Assembly: GCF_028285715.1 (NCBI RefSeq)
Contig: NZ_JANQOO010000014.1
Span: 1 to 64,000, forward strand
Length of the DNA stretch: 64,000 bases
Reading direction: 5' to 3'
DNA from: Ulvibacterium sp.
GTDB lineage: Bacteria; Bacteroidota; Bacteroidia; Flavobacteriales; Flavobacteriaceae
Both the position numbers and the translations under genes were made by a program. This document shows, piece after piece, positions 34,037 through 42,954 of the stretch. Positions within the stretch are counted from its first letter, which is position 1. The number at the start of each line of letters is the position of its first letter. Below the pieces are notes generated by a model that saw nothing but the letters and a program-made list of their open reading frames with translations, had not been told where the DNA came from and made no database searches.

Positions 34037-35311
34037 TTATAGTTGACCGATTAGGGTTAAATAATTTGTAATGGTTTGTTGTAATTGAATTTTATTGAAT
34101 TCCAGCTGCTGTTCGGCATTAAGTGCGGCATTCACCTGGGTCACATAATCGTTGGAATTGATGACCCCGTTATCCAGTTGAACCTGTGATTGGGCCAAAA
34201 TATCCTTTTGAATAACTACTATGGCCTCGTCGTTTGCGATTTGGGCCTGTAAGGCCGCTATTTTTTCACGATATTCCATACGATCTGAATCTATGTCAAA
34301 AAGAAAGAGTTCTCGGTCCACCTCTATTTGTTGCTGTTGCAATTTGATGCGTTCCCTTTCTTTTTTACCTTTTCCCCAATCCAGGAAATCCCATTTTAGC
34401 TTAACACCTCCCAGCGCATAGGTAGCGGTATTGATATCCGAAAAGTTCAGAGGGTTGGGATACCCGACCCCTCCTTGGGCAAAAAGTGATATTTTGGGAC
34501 GGGTACTGGCGGCAATGGACGCTTCCTGGGCGGCAAACAGGGATTTTTGATTATCAAATAATGCTTCCTCAGGCCTATTGATAGTTTCCGATTGAAAGGT
34601 GGGAACAACATAGGGCAGTTCAAATTGCACATCCTCAGGAAACGTCTTGCCAGTTAATTGCTCCAAAAGGGAAATGTAGGTTCTGATATCCCCTTCCGTT
34701 CGTATGATTTCGGAGGTAAGTTCCAATTGGCGGACCTTTAGTTTAGAGACTTCACTTTCCAGTACCGTACCATTCTCAAAACCCGATTGAAGACTCTGAA
34801 TGTTGACTCTCAAATCTTCCCGGGAGGTCTGTAGGATTTGTTTTTGCTTTCTTGAGAGGGCAATGACAAAGACAATGACATTTATCCTGTCCTTAAGGGA
34901 ACGTAATTGTACTTCAAGGGATTTGCGCTCCACATTGGCCGACGCGATCTCGGAGGCCTTTTGAGCTTTTTTGATACCGCCGTCATATAGGTCATAATCA
35001 ACGCCAAGGTAGGCCGAGTAAGTTTCCAAAGGGGCATTTATGGCATTCTCCCCTAGGGGGATATTGATATTCTCCGACTGTAGTTGTCCTTGGCCGTTAA
35101 GACTAATTTTCGGTAGTTTGGTCTTGCTTATATTTTTCAGATTAATAGCCTCTATTTTAGTGATGAGATCACTGTCCTTTACGAGGGGATAGTGCTGCTC
35201 CGCCCACTGGTAGGCTTCCGAAAGCTGAACGGAATTGGATTGACCCAAACCGAGGAAAGAAATACCAAAAAAAAATAAAAATAAAGGAAAGGCTAATTTT
35301 AACTGATTCAT
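34037..35311 (-). CDS. TolC-family outer-membrane efflux protein
   Basis: About 424 residues from the ATG at 35311; a TTG eight codons earlier would overlap the TetR operator and put a polar tail before the signal peptide, so the ATG is preferred. The signal ends near FLGLGQ. The sequence has the TolC repeat pattern: SVQLSEAYQWAEQHYPLVKDSD, a coiled-coil of long heptad helices, the repeat start (RPEEALFDNQKSLFAAQEAS) and GGVKLKWDFLDWGKGKKERE. It forms the outer-membrane channel for the exporter encoded downstream. Confidence 0.93.
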   Translation of the reverse strand: MNQLKLAFPLFLFFFGISFLGLGQSNSVQLSEAYQWAEQHYPLVKDSDLITKIEAINLKNISKTKLPKISLNGQGQLQSENINIPLGENAINAPLETYSAYLGVDYDLYDGGIKKAQKASEIASANVERKSLEVQLRSLKDRINVIVFVIALSRKQKQILQTSREDLRVNIQSLQSGFENGTVLESEVSKLKVRQLELTSEIIRTEGDIRTYISLLEQLTGKTFPEDVQFELPYVVPTFQSETINRPEEALFDNQKSLFAAQEASIAASTRPKISLFAQGGVGYPNPLNFSDINTATYALGGVKLKWDFLDWGKGKKERERIKLQQQQIEVDRELFLFDIDSDRMEYREKIAALQAQIANDEAIVVIQKDILAQSQVQLDNGVINSNDYVTQVNAALNAEQQLEFNKIQLQQTITNYLTLIGQL

Positions 35312-35326
35312 TTTTAGATAATTGTT

Positions 35327-35344
35327 ATTAACCAAATGGTTAAT
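35327..35344. promoter_or_regulatory. TetR operator, site 2 (near tolC start)
   Basis: ATTAACCA-AA-TGGTTAAT is an 18-base palindrome with a two-base centre. It lies 15 bases before the TolC ATG, and an almost identical palindrome lies 49 bases away at 35376-35393. It is the natural binding site of the TetR regulator encoded just upstream. Confidence 0.8.
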
Positions 35345-35375
35345 TTCAAATCAAAAAATATACGGCTTGCACCGT

Positions 35376-35393
35376 ATTAACCATTTGGTTAAT
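35376..35393. promoter_or_regulatory. TetR operator, site 1, overlapping the efflux-operon promoter start
   Basis: ATTAACCA-TT-TGGTTAAT is an 18-base palindrome. On the minus strand a perfect TAnnTTTG box (TATATTTG, 35402 to 35395) lies just before it, so transcription would start inside the operator and be blocked by bound TetR. A further short inverted repeat (TACGG 35361-35365, CCGTA 35372-35376) lies between the two sites. Confidence 0.8.
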
Positions 35394-35408
35394 GCAAATA
35401 TAAAAAAT

Positions 35409-36014
35409 TTAATTCATGAAACTTGACTTTATGATTTCTTTGACAATTTGCTTTCGCTCGCTCATCATTTTTATGTAGATATCCGAAGGAATTTCCAACA
35501 TCCTTTCAAAAATGGGACGAGCTATAAATGGAAATACGATCAATGACATGGTGGTAAGCATAATGTGCGAGGGCGGTATGGGCTTTAAAATTCCCTTTTC
35601 CTGTTCCTCACGCATTTGGTCCATAAACTTCAGTAAGGAATGGCCATCGTCTATGATCTGCTTCATTTTCTCAATAGAATCCTTGTTCCCCTGGGCCATT
35701 TCATGTAAAAGGAACATGGGCATGTCCGGATTTTGGATAATAGTATCGATATAGGTATCGACTAACAGGCAAAGTTTATGGTATACAGTACCGTTGGCAT
35801 TGAGCACCGCGGAAAGTTTTGGGGCCATAATTTGCATATTGGCGGAGACGATACCCTCGAACAATTTGCGTTTGCTCCTGAAATAATAGTGTAACATGGC
35901 CTTGTTGATTTCCGCCTTGTCGGCGATTTCCTGCATGCGTGCCCCGGCAAATCCCTTTTGGATAAATATGGACTTGGCCGCTTCAAGAATTTTTTGTTCC
36001 GTCTCGTTTTGCAT
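35409..36014 (-). CDS. TetR/AcrR-family regulator of the efflux operon
   Basis: A 201-residue TetR protein: the N-terminal helix-turn-helix (KILEAAKSIFIQKGFAGARM, IADKAEINKAMLHYYFRSK) spans about residues 8-50, followed by a ligand-binding helical domain with LLHEMAQGNKDSIEKM. It is the first gene of the minus-strand cluster; two palindromic operators and a promoter follow its stop codon and lead into tolC. It probably represses the exporter until a toxic or lipophilic compound binds. Confidence 0.94.
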   Translation of the reverse strand: MQNETEQKILEAAKSIFIQKGFAGARMQEIADKAEINKAMLHYYFRSKRKLFEGIVSANMQIMAPKLSAVLNANGTVYHKLCLLVDTYIDTIIQNPDMPMFLLHEMAQGNKDSIEKMKQIIDDGHSLLKFMDQMREEQEKGILKPIPPSHIMLTTMSLIVFPFIARPIFERMLEIPSDIYIKMMSERKQIVKEIIKSSFMN

Positions 36015-36473
36015 ATTTGTCCGTTTTAAACAAAATCAAATTTAACAAAACTATTGGCTTTGTACATTTTAAAGGGAAATGGACATAGTTGATAAAATAC
36101 TGTAAACCTCTAAATGTGTATTGCGAATTGGAGGGGGTTAGAGTGGGTCTATCCTTGTCTATGGAGACCTGTAGAAATTTAGACTTGATCGTATTCATGT
36201 GCTCCTTTTCAAGGAGCACAACTTTTCCTTAAATTCAGTTTTATGATCTGGGTGATCGAAACTAAACGGGCGTGGACCATGGTTTTGGATAATCGGATTA
36301 TTTTTGCCAAAGCTACCGTCAGTCCGATTTATGAATCCCTCGATAGGGGATTTAAGAAAGGTTGAAGATGAAAGATGCATATAGGTAAGAGTAACTTCTC
36401 TTCGGATTATTCTTAATATTGACAAAATGAAACGAACGTAAATTTTTCTAATCAAAAAACTATATTCAGTGAA
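36015..36473. other. Intergenic stretch of about 460 bases with one strong hairpin
   Basis: Between the divergent TetR gene and the small ORF at 36474 I see no convincing gene. A perfect 9-bp hairpin (GTGCTCCTT-TTC-AAGGAGCAC, 36199-36219), followed by AACTTTTCCTT, is the main structure and could be a terminator or a remnant. A 40-codon open frame at 36242 on the plus strand has no support. Confidence 0.5.
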
Positions 36474-36647
36474 ATGATCAAAAACTTCAAACAAATGAAG
36501 GGATATATAATTTACATGGGGGCCATGATATGTTCTATGTTTTTGGTTCTTTCTTTGAAGGTTTTGGACGTACAATCCCAAGAAGACTATTCTAAAACCG
36601 AGATTGATAGAAAAGTAGAAGTTTTCTTGGAAGATTACAAAAATTAG
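36474..36647 (+). CDS. Small membrane-segment protein, 57 residues, function unknown
   Basis: An ATG-to-TAG frame of 57 residues begins with a short basic stretch (MIKNFKQMKG) and a hydrophobic segment at about residues 11-31 (YIIYMGAMICSMFLVLSLKVL), then a polar, charged tail (QSQEDYSKTEIDRKVEVFLEDYKN). It ends six bases before the TTG start of the amino-acid permease, which suggests co-transcription or a leader role. The sequence is too short to assign a family; coding is likely but not certain. Confidence 0.55.
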   Translation: MIKNFKQMKGYIIYMGAMICSMFLVLSLKVLDVQSQEDYSKTEIDRKVEVFLEDYKN

Positions 36648-36653
36648 ATTCGC

Positions 36654-38033
36654 TTGGCCAGAAAACAAAAAGACAAACTTAACCGGAGCCTAGGCTTTTT
36701 TTCGTTGACGAACCTTGTAATCGCCAATATGATCGGGGCCGGTATATTTACAACTTCAGGTTTATTGATGGGCGATGTCGGTAATCCATGGCTAATGCTC
36801 CTCCTTTGGGGTATTGGCGGTGTCTTGGCCCTTTGCGGTGCCCTGAGCTATGGCGAGCTGGGTGCCGCTATGCCCCAAGCCGGGGGCGAGTACAATTTCC
36901 TGTCCAAGCTGTTTCATCCCCTACATGGCTTTTTGAGTGGATGGGCATCTTTTATTGCAGGATTTTCGGCACCTATTGCGGCCTCTGCCATTGGTTTTAG
37001 CGCATACTTTTTTCGGGCCTTTCCCGATTTAGGTTCAAGCTTGGGTCTTTCCATGGACATTAACAAGAAATTGGTTTCCATTTTTGTTATACTCTTATTT
37101 TCCGGAGTACACCTTAGGGGAATTAAGTTCGGGGCCAAAGTTCAGAACTACCTGACCTTATTTAAGGTGCTATTGGTTATTGGCCTACTGGTTATTGGCT
37201 TTCTATGGGGCAAAGGCGATTTATCCCATTTTACGAGTCAGGTGGAGACAAGCTCGGATTTCGGAAGTTGGAAAACGGCTGGTCTCTCGTTGATGTGGAT
37301 TATGTTTGCCTATAGCGGATGGAATGCCTCGGTATACGTTGGTTCGGAAATCAAGGATCCCAAAAAGAACCTGGCCAGATCCCTGATTTTGGGAACCTTG
37401 ATCGTTACGCTGTTGTACGTACTTTTAAACATTTTGTTTGTCTATGCTGTTTCTCCGACCGATATGAAGGGGGTTATCGCTATCGGTGGGTTAGCGGTCA
37501 ACAACTTGTTCGGCAGCTCTACGGATACCATAATTTCCCTACTGATCTCCTTTGCACTCTTTTCTTCCTTGAGCGCCTTTATCATTATAGGGCCAAGGGT
37601 CTATTATGCTATGGCCAGGGATGGCTATTTTTTTAAGTGTCTTGCTCAGGTGCATCCTGTCTTCAAGGTCCCTTCCAATGCGATTCTTACCCAGGCTTCG
37701 GTATCCATAATACTGGTGCTATCGGGGACTTTTGATCAAATATTGACCTATATGGGCTTTGCACTCGGAATTTTCCCGATTCTCACCGTGTTCGGGCTTT
37801 TCAAATTAAGAAAATCCGGTCATTCAGTATTAAAACTGCCCGGTTACCCATGGGTACAGGTTTTTTATATCCTTATAAGTCTTTCGATTTTGATTTTAGC
37901 CTTTTTGGAACGTCCAAAGGAATCGTCCATAGCCTTGCTTTCCCTAATGGCAGGCATCCCTATTTTCATGGTTTTCCAATATTTACAAAATCATACCAAT
38001 TCCAAGGTCTCTGGGAATCGTTCCGAAGATTGA
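36654..38033 (+). CDS. APC-family amino-acid permease
   Basis: A 459-residue permease with about twelve membrane segments. APC-family marks are NLVIANMIGAGIFTTSGLLMG (substrate-binding break in helix 1), GALSYGELGAAMPQAGGEYNFL, and the central MWIMFAYSGWNASVYVGSEIKDPKKNL. The only workable start is TTG, preceded closely by the small ORF at 36474. It probably imports an amino acid with protons or exchanges amino acids; the specificity cannot be read. It is convergent with the thioredoxin-fold genes. Confidence 0.9.
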   Translation: MARKQKDKLNRSLGFFSLTNLVIANMIGAGIFTTSGLLMGDVGNPWLMLLLWGIGGVLALCGALSYGELGAAMPQAGGEYNFLSKLFHPLHGFLSGWASFIAGFSAPIAASAIGFSAYFFRAFPDLGSSLGLSMDINKKLVSIFVILLFSGVHLRGIKFGAKVQNYLTLFKVLLVIGLLVIGFLWGKGDLSHFTSQVETSSDFGSWKTAGLSLMWIMFAYSGWNASVYVGSEIKDPKKNLARSLILGTLIVTLLYVLLNILFVYAVSPTDMKGVIAIGGLAVNNLFGSSTDTIISLLISFALFSSLSAFIIIGPRVYYAMARDGYFFKCLAQVHPVFKVPSNAILTQASVSIILVLSGTFDQILTYMGFALGIFPILTVFGLFKLRKSGHSVLKLPGYPWVQVFYILISLSILILAFLERPKESSIALLSLMAGIPIFMVFQYLQNHTNSKVSGNRSED

Positions 38034-38111
38034 GAATAATGTAGCAAGACGCTGCCCTGAGCTAAGACATCTTAAATCCACCTAATTTCCATTATAGCGT
38101 TTAAATGAGAA

Positions 38112-38762
38112 TCAGACCCTTTTTATTCCACAACCGATGGCTTTGGTGACTTTTACGTCCGGATCCTTTCCTTCATCAATGGCCAGAATTGCTTTTTCAA
38201 CAAATTTTTCACTTACATTGCCACCATCACGCGGGTTGTCGTCTATCGCACCATGGTAGCGTACAATGCGGTTGGCATCGACCAGAAATACCTCAGGGGT
38301 CTTGGTTGCTCCATATTTTGGGAAGATTTCCTGTCCGTCATCCAGAAGATAGAGAAATGGGAACCCTTTGTTCTTGGCGTTCCGTTTCATCGCCTCAAAA
38401 CTGTCACCAGGCTTAAGGGTAGGATCGTTGGGTTGAATGGCTACCAAGGGATATCCTTTTGGAGCATAGGCATTATGTAGATCAATGAGCCGCTGTTCAT
38501 TGGCTTGGGCGTAAGGGCAGGTGTTGCAGGTGAAGACTACGATGAAGCCCTTAGGCTTATTTCCATTGGCATCGGTGATATTATCAAAGGAATATACCTT
38601 ACCATCAATATTTTTTAGGTTAAAATTCGGTGCCTCGTCCCCTATGCCGATTCCTTCCACATTTAAATCAACAATTTCGTTGTTGACCAGAAACGCATTT
38701 GGTGCCGGTAAGCCAAAGGAAAATAGCACAAAGGACATTGAAAACAGAAATAGCTTTTTCAT
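38112..38762 (-). CDS. Exported thioredoxin-fold (redoxin/AhpC-TSA-like) protein
   Basis: A 216-residue protein with a signal peptide (about residues 1-25). The redoxin core has GDEAPNFNLKNIDGKVYSF, FIVVFTCNTCPYAQAN with a CxxC motif (CNTC), and LVAIQPND plus EVFLVDANRIVRYHGAIDDNP. It fits the thioredoxin-family proteins commonly found with DsbD/TlpA-type proteins in flavobacteria; the CNTC pair suggests periplasmic thiol-disulfide or peroxide chemistry. It lies 20 bases downstream of the TlpA-like gene and is likely co-transcribed. Confidence 0.88.
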   Translation of the reverse strand: MKKLFLFSMSFVLFSFGLPAPNAFLVNNEIVDLNVEGIGIGDEAPNFNLKNIDGKVYSFDNITDANGNKPKGFIVVFTCNTCPYAQANEQRLIDLHNAYAPKGYPLVAIQPNDPTLKPGDSFEAMKRNAKNKGFPFLYLLDDGQEIFPKYGATKTPEVFLVDANRIVRYHGAIDDNPRDGGNVSEKFVEKAILAIDEGKDPDVKVTKAIGCGIKRV

Positions 38763-38782
38763 GATGCAGGGTTTTATTTGGT

Positions 38783-39382
38783 TTATAAAAAGGGTTCCAT
38801 AATTCTTTCCAATTCCTCAAAATCATCAAAAGGTTCGCCTACCAGATAGTTTTGCTTTCCTTTATAGATATAGGTGGCGGGAATAGCTCCTGACCAATCT
38901 GGCGAAACCTTGTCTATCCATTCATTATAGTTGCCATCTAGGAGCGCCAAAACTTTGGATTTCAACTGCTTCTTTTCTACAAAGGGCACCAGATTACTTT
39001 CCACTTGTTTTGGAAAATCAAGACTTACCAAGACCACCTTTACTTTTTTATGGGGATATCTTGAATTTAGCTCCTCAAAATAAGGTAATTCCTTTATACA
39101 GGGTTTACACCAGGTGGCCCAAAAATTGATGACATAAGTGGTATCGTTATCAAAGTGGAAAAGAGGCTCCAAGCGGTTGAATTTTTCATAAATGGGAACT
39201 CCCGCAATCTGGAAATCCGGACCGGGCCAGTTTTCATCTTTTACATCGGATAGGTCATTCGATGCTGTTGCCCCATTGATCGCTTCTCTTGAACTGTTGT
39301 TTTTGCAAGCTATAAAAAGGACCGATACCAAGACCAGATAGAGTATTTCTACATTGGAAAATTTTGGATAGGTCGGTTTCAT
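38783..39382 (-). CDS. TlpA-like thioredoxin-fold lipoprotein
   Basis: About 199 residues from the ATG at 39382, which has AAAGAGG just upstream; a TTG nine codons earlier is less likely. The lipobox is LFIAC. The thioredoxin domain has NFWATWCKPCIKELPYFEEL with the redox-active CKPC and the cis-Pro segment AIPATYIYKG. It probably reduces disulfides of exported proteins or cytochrome c apoproteins from the periplasmic face. The neighbouring redoxin suggests a shared redox task. Confidence 0.9.
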   Translation of the reverse strand: MKPTYPKFSNVEILYLVLVSVLFIACKNNSSREAINGATASNDLSDVKDENWPGPDFQIAGVPIYEKFNRLEPLFHFDNDTTYVINFWATWCKPCIKELPYFEELNSRYPHKKVKVVLVSLDFPKQVESNLVPFVEKKQLKSKVLALLDGNYNEWIDKVSPDWSGAIPATYIYKGKQNYLVGEPFDDFEELERIMEPFL

Positions 39383-39533
39383 TACCTCTTTTTCAGATTC
39401 CCTATACAAGTAAAGAATTTTAAATGAAATCTTTAGCCAAGAAAACGTTAACGATGAAACATAAAATGATCGATCAAGAAATGGGCCCTTTCATGCTATA
39501 AACCAATAATCCTTTAATTCTAGGTAAGTTGAT

Positions 39534-42266
39534 TTAGTCCGCCTTTAAGGAATCAACAGGATTCATTTTGGCCGCAGTATAAGTTTTTTGCCCCACGGTC
39601 AATACCGTGATACTTAGCATCACGAATACAGGTATTAAAAAATGATCTAACCCGAATGATATCTTAAATGCATAATTCTCCAGCCAAATCTTGCCCCAAT
39701 ACAGGATTACCGGAATCGACATGAGGATAGCAATCAATAGTAGGAACAAGTATTCCTTGGAAAGTAACATGGCAATTTTTAAGGTACTTGCCCCATGAAC
39801 CTTCCGTATCCCTATCTCTTTTGTTCTTAGGACGGCAGAATAGGAAACTAGGGCAAACAAACCAATACACGCTAAAAAAACAGCTAGAATTGAAAAGACC
39901 AGAAACAGATTGCCGAATTGAATATCTGACCTATATTGATTATTGAAATCTTCGTTCAAAAAAAAGTAATCAAATGCATTCTCGGGATAGATGGCGTTGT
40001 ATACCTTTTGGATATGATCAATGGATTGGCCAATATCTGCCAAACCTATCTTAAAGGATATGAAGTTATTGGCCCCTCCGTCAAATCGAAGTACAATAGG
40101 ACTATGCGGACTCCTTAGGGATTGCCAATGAAAATTTTTCACCACTCCTACTATTTGCATTGGAGAACTACCAAAGGTAATCTGCTGCTGTACTGCGCCT
40201 TGCACAGACGGGAATCCGAAAGCCTTTACAGCCTCTTCATTGAGTATTACAAAACGGTCGTCCAGCATGTCCGTGTTAAATGATTTTCCTGCTAGTAGCT
40301 CTAAGTTGTAGGTCTTCATAAAATCCATTCCCGTATTGACGACCCAAACTTGGTGTCCTTCATTTTCCGGTTTCCCCCAAATTCTCAAATTTTTGATGGA
40401 TACGTCCTGAACCTGACCGGGCACCAGACGGGAGCCGGTAACGCTAGTAATGGTGGGATGCCCCACTACTTCTTCCTGGAAAGCGAGAAATTTGGACCTT
40501 GCATAGGCATTGGCGGCCCTTATTTGTACCATATCCGTGCCATCCGTTACTTCCGGACCATTTAAAAGGATTTTAGGCCCTTTTACGACCAAAATCCTTT
40601 CGATATCCATTCCCAATTCACCAGCTCTCATATACGTGATTTGTTTGTATACTAGATATGTACCCGCTATCAACGCAATAGAAGTAAGAAATTGAAAGGC
40701 GATCAATCCCTTACGTAAATTCATATCACCGCCTCTGGAAGTTCTTTTGGTGCTCAAAATAGAGATAGGACTATAGGTGGAAAGTACAAGGGCGGGGTAT
40801 AGGCCGGACAATATTGAACCTACAAAAATTATTGTGAAAAACCAGATCCAAAAATCCATAGTCCGTAAAAGAAGGAGGTTTAATTCCTTTCCGATGACAT
40901 CGCCCAAGGCGGGAAGCATCAAAAAAGCAATCCCAATGGCCAGAATCCCAGAAATCGAATTAACAAGTACTGATTCTATGATGAATTGTTTCACCAATTG
41001 CCCTTTCAATGCCCCAATGGATTTACGAATACCCACTTCTTTTGCCCTGGTCATGGAACGGGCCGTAGAAAGATTGATATAATTGATCCAGCCGATGAAG
41101 AGAATGAAACATGCTATAATCGCAAAGATTTGGATGTTCATTATATTTCCTTTATCATCGGAATAATCCGGATACGTATAGGCGTCTGATTTTAAGTGTA
41201 TATCGGCAATGGGTTGTAAGCGAGTCTTTTCTACCACTTTTTCAGGATCGTTCCATTGCGCTTTATTCACGGTTATGAGGTTGTCCAATTTTGCCCGTAC
41301 GACCTTTAAGTCGGCCGATTCCTTGATCTTAAGATAGGTTCCGAACCACTCACGGGCCCATCCGCCATATCTGTTCACTGATCCCCCATTTCCCAACTCC
41401 CAAAGATTTTCAATGGGTCTCAAGAATTCAAATTGCAAATGACCGTTTATCGGAAGTTCTTTTAGTACTCCGGTAACGATACAGGTTCCTGATGATGAGC
41501 CGTCCTCTATCTCCAATGTTTTTCCCATGGGGTTCTCACTGCCAAAATACTTCTGGGCCATTTTTTCACTAATCACAATGTTGTGTATTCCATCTAATGC
41601 AGATTCTCTATCGCCCTGCACTAGTGGGAAATTGAAGACTTTTAAAAAAACACTGTCAACAAAGGCCATAGTATGTCCTTCTTCGTTAAAACGTCTCTCC
41701 GTATCCGTATAGCTGATTACGGCGCCATATTCCGATGCATAAAAACGTACATATTGATCCACTTCGGGAATCTCCTCTTTTGCCTTTTCCCCCAGTTTAA
41801 AGGTTGTATATGGCCCGGTACCTGAATTTATACCGTTATGGGTCTTATCAATGACAACGCGATATAGGCTTTGGAAATCCTTATGGAAACGATCATAACT
41901 AGACTCAAAATGGATGTATTGACATATCAAGAGACAAACACCCATCCCTATGGCCAAACCACCAATGTTTAACAGTGAGTTCCATTTGTTGCGAAAAAGG
42001 TTGCGCCATCCTACTTTAAAATGGCTACGGTACATACCATAATTTACGGTCATGAACAGTTCTGATTTTCTCAGGGCAAAAGGCCTTAAATAGTTTAAAA
42101 TTTGATACCAGTAATCCAATCTTGCCCGTAAAGTGGATTTTCTCTTAGCCATTTCATGGAACCTTTCCTTTAAGTCTCCCAAGACTTCTTCCTTAAATTC
42201 ATCTTTGATGAAAAAGCTTAATAACCTTTTTGCAAATCTTGGTGGTATGTTCTTTTTTTTGGACAT
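39534..42266 (-). CDS. ABC transporter permease of MacB/FtsX type with N-terminal prefix domain
   Basis: A 910-residue permease. The N-terminal ~70 residues (ARKRLLSFF-type start, EEVLGDLKERFHEMAKRKS) match the permease prefix domain 2 seen in Bacteroidota; then come two MacB_PCD/FtsX units, the first with WRNLFRNKWNSLLNIGGLAIG, STARSMTRAKEVGIRKSIG and the second with YSAVLRTKEIGIRKVHGAST. Such proteins probably form a mechanotransmission complex with an ATPase, but no ATPase gene is present here. It follows the PadR regulator by 54 bases on the same strand, a pairing very common in this phylum. The transported or signalled compound is unknown. Confidence 0.92.
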   Translation of the reverse strand: MSKKKNIPPRFAKRLLSFFIKDEFKEEVLGDLKERFHEMAKRKSTLRARLDYWYQILNYLRPFALRKSELFMTVNYGMYRSHFKVGWRNLFRNKWNSLLNIGGLAIGMGVCLLICQYIHFESSYDRFHKDFQSLYRVVIDKTHNGINSGTGPYTTFKLGEKAKEEIPEVDQYVRFYASEYGAVISYTDTERRFNEEGHTMAFVDSVFLKVFNFPLVQGDRESALDGIHNIVISEKMAQKYFGSENPMGKTLEIEDGSSSGTCIVTGVLKELPINGHLQFEFLRPIENLWELGNGGSVNRYGGWAREWFGTYLKIKESADLKVVRAKLDNLITVNKAQWNDPEKVVEKTRLQPIADIHLKSDAYTYPDYSDDKGNIMNIQIFAIIACFILFIGWINYINLSTARSMTRAKEVGIRKSIGALKGQLVKQFIIESVLVNSISGILAIGIAFLMLPALGDVIGKELNLLLLRTMDFWIWFFTIIFVGSILSGLYPALVLSTYSPISILSTKRTSRGGDMNLRKGLIAFQFLTSIALIAGTYLVYKQITYMRAGELGMDIERILVVKGPKILLNGPEVTDGTDMVQIRAANAYARSKFLAFQEEVVGHPTITSVTGSRLVPGQVQDVSIKNLRIWGKPENEGHQVWVVNTGMDFMKTYNLELLAGKSFNTDMLDDRFVILNEEAVKAFGFPSVQGAVQQQITFGSSPMQIVGVVKNFHWQSLRSPHSPIVLRFDGGANNFISFKIGLADIGQSIDHIQKVYNAIYPENAFDYFFLNEDFNNQYRSDIQFGNLFLVFSILAVFLACIGLFALVSYSAVLRTKEIGIRKVHGASTLKIAMLLSKEYLFLLLIAILMSIPVILYWGKIWLENYAFKISFGLDHFLIPVFVMLSITVLTVGQKTYTAAKMNPVDSLKAD

Positions 42267-42320
42267 CTAAAATTTGGTATAACCTGCCCCGGGACAGATT
42301 TTGGTTTGTTTAAGGTATAT

Positions 42321-42659
42321 TCAAAGATTTAGCGAAAGTTTGGCAAAAGCAGGGTATTGGTTCCATAGGGAAGTTCTTAGATCTCGGGACGCGATTAATG
42401 CCCGCTGACCTGATGCGGAGATGGTATATATCCTTTTTCTTCGTCCACCTCTCACCGCGGTGGGTTGCCCTAACTCGGAGGACAAGAACCCCTTTTTACA
42501 CAGCCTTTCCAGTGTGGAATGGGTCGCTCCAATGGAAACGGATTTTCCAGTCTGGGACTCAAATTCCTCTGCAATCCGGAGGGCGTACGCTTGTTTTTCA
42601 AGTATCCCCACCAATAAAAGAATGATCTCTTCGAATTCCCCTAAACGCGCGTCTTTCAT
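42321..42659 (-). CDS. PadR-family transcriptional regulator
   Basis: A 112-residue winged-helix regulator: EEIILLLVGILEKQAYALRIAEEFE is the PadR helix-turn-helix start, GATHSTLERLCKKGFLSSEL the wing and YTISASGQRAL the last helix region. It is transcribed with the FtsX-type permease 54 bases downstream and probably senses a compound to control that operon. Confidence 0.92.
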   Translation of the reverse strand: MKDARLGEFEEIILLLVGILEKQAYALRIAEEFESQTGKSVSIGATHSTLERLCKKGFLSSELGQPTAVRGGRRKRIYTISASGQRALIASRDLRTSLWNQYPAFAKLSLNL

Positions 42660-42710
42660 GATTTAATTTTAAGTTGTTTCCCTTTAGTTTTTCAAAGATT
42701 TAATACTTAA

Positions 42711-42752
42711 TTGTAGAACAAATATAGTGTAAATAATTTATTTATTCTACAA
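42711..42752. promoter_or_regulatory. Inverted repeat upstream of the PadR gene
   Basis: TTGTAGAA at 42711-42718 and TTCTACAA at 42745-42752 are exact inverted copies, 26 AT-rich bases apart, in the gap upstream of padR. It is a plausible PadR autoregulatory site, though the spacing is longer than a classic PadR box. Nothing else of note is seen in the 42660-42954 gap. Confidence 0.45.
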
Positions 42753-42954
42753 AATGGTAATTAATTAAAAATTTGCATGATTTTTTGAGATATATGGTCC
42801 ATCCAAAGGCACTATTCCTGGTGCATTATTAGTCGCCATTAGGAATACCTATGCATGTTTTCATCGGTCTCTTGGTTAATTTTTTAGGCTAGCCCCACAC
42901 TTGATTTTTAAAACTCGAAAAATGACCGGTAAACAGAGTGTCCCAAGAACGGAA

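Noticed and set aside
36242..36364. A 40-codon plus-strand frame after the hairpin
   Set aside because: Short, no signal or membrane segment, no ribosome-binding site and no neighbouring support.
36195..36668. A 157-codon open frame on the minus strand across the TetR-permease gap
   Set aside because: It runs antisense to the small plus-strand frame at 36474, has no recognisable domain and unusual composition, and contains the 36199-36219 hairpin; most likely a chance open frame.
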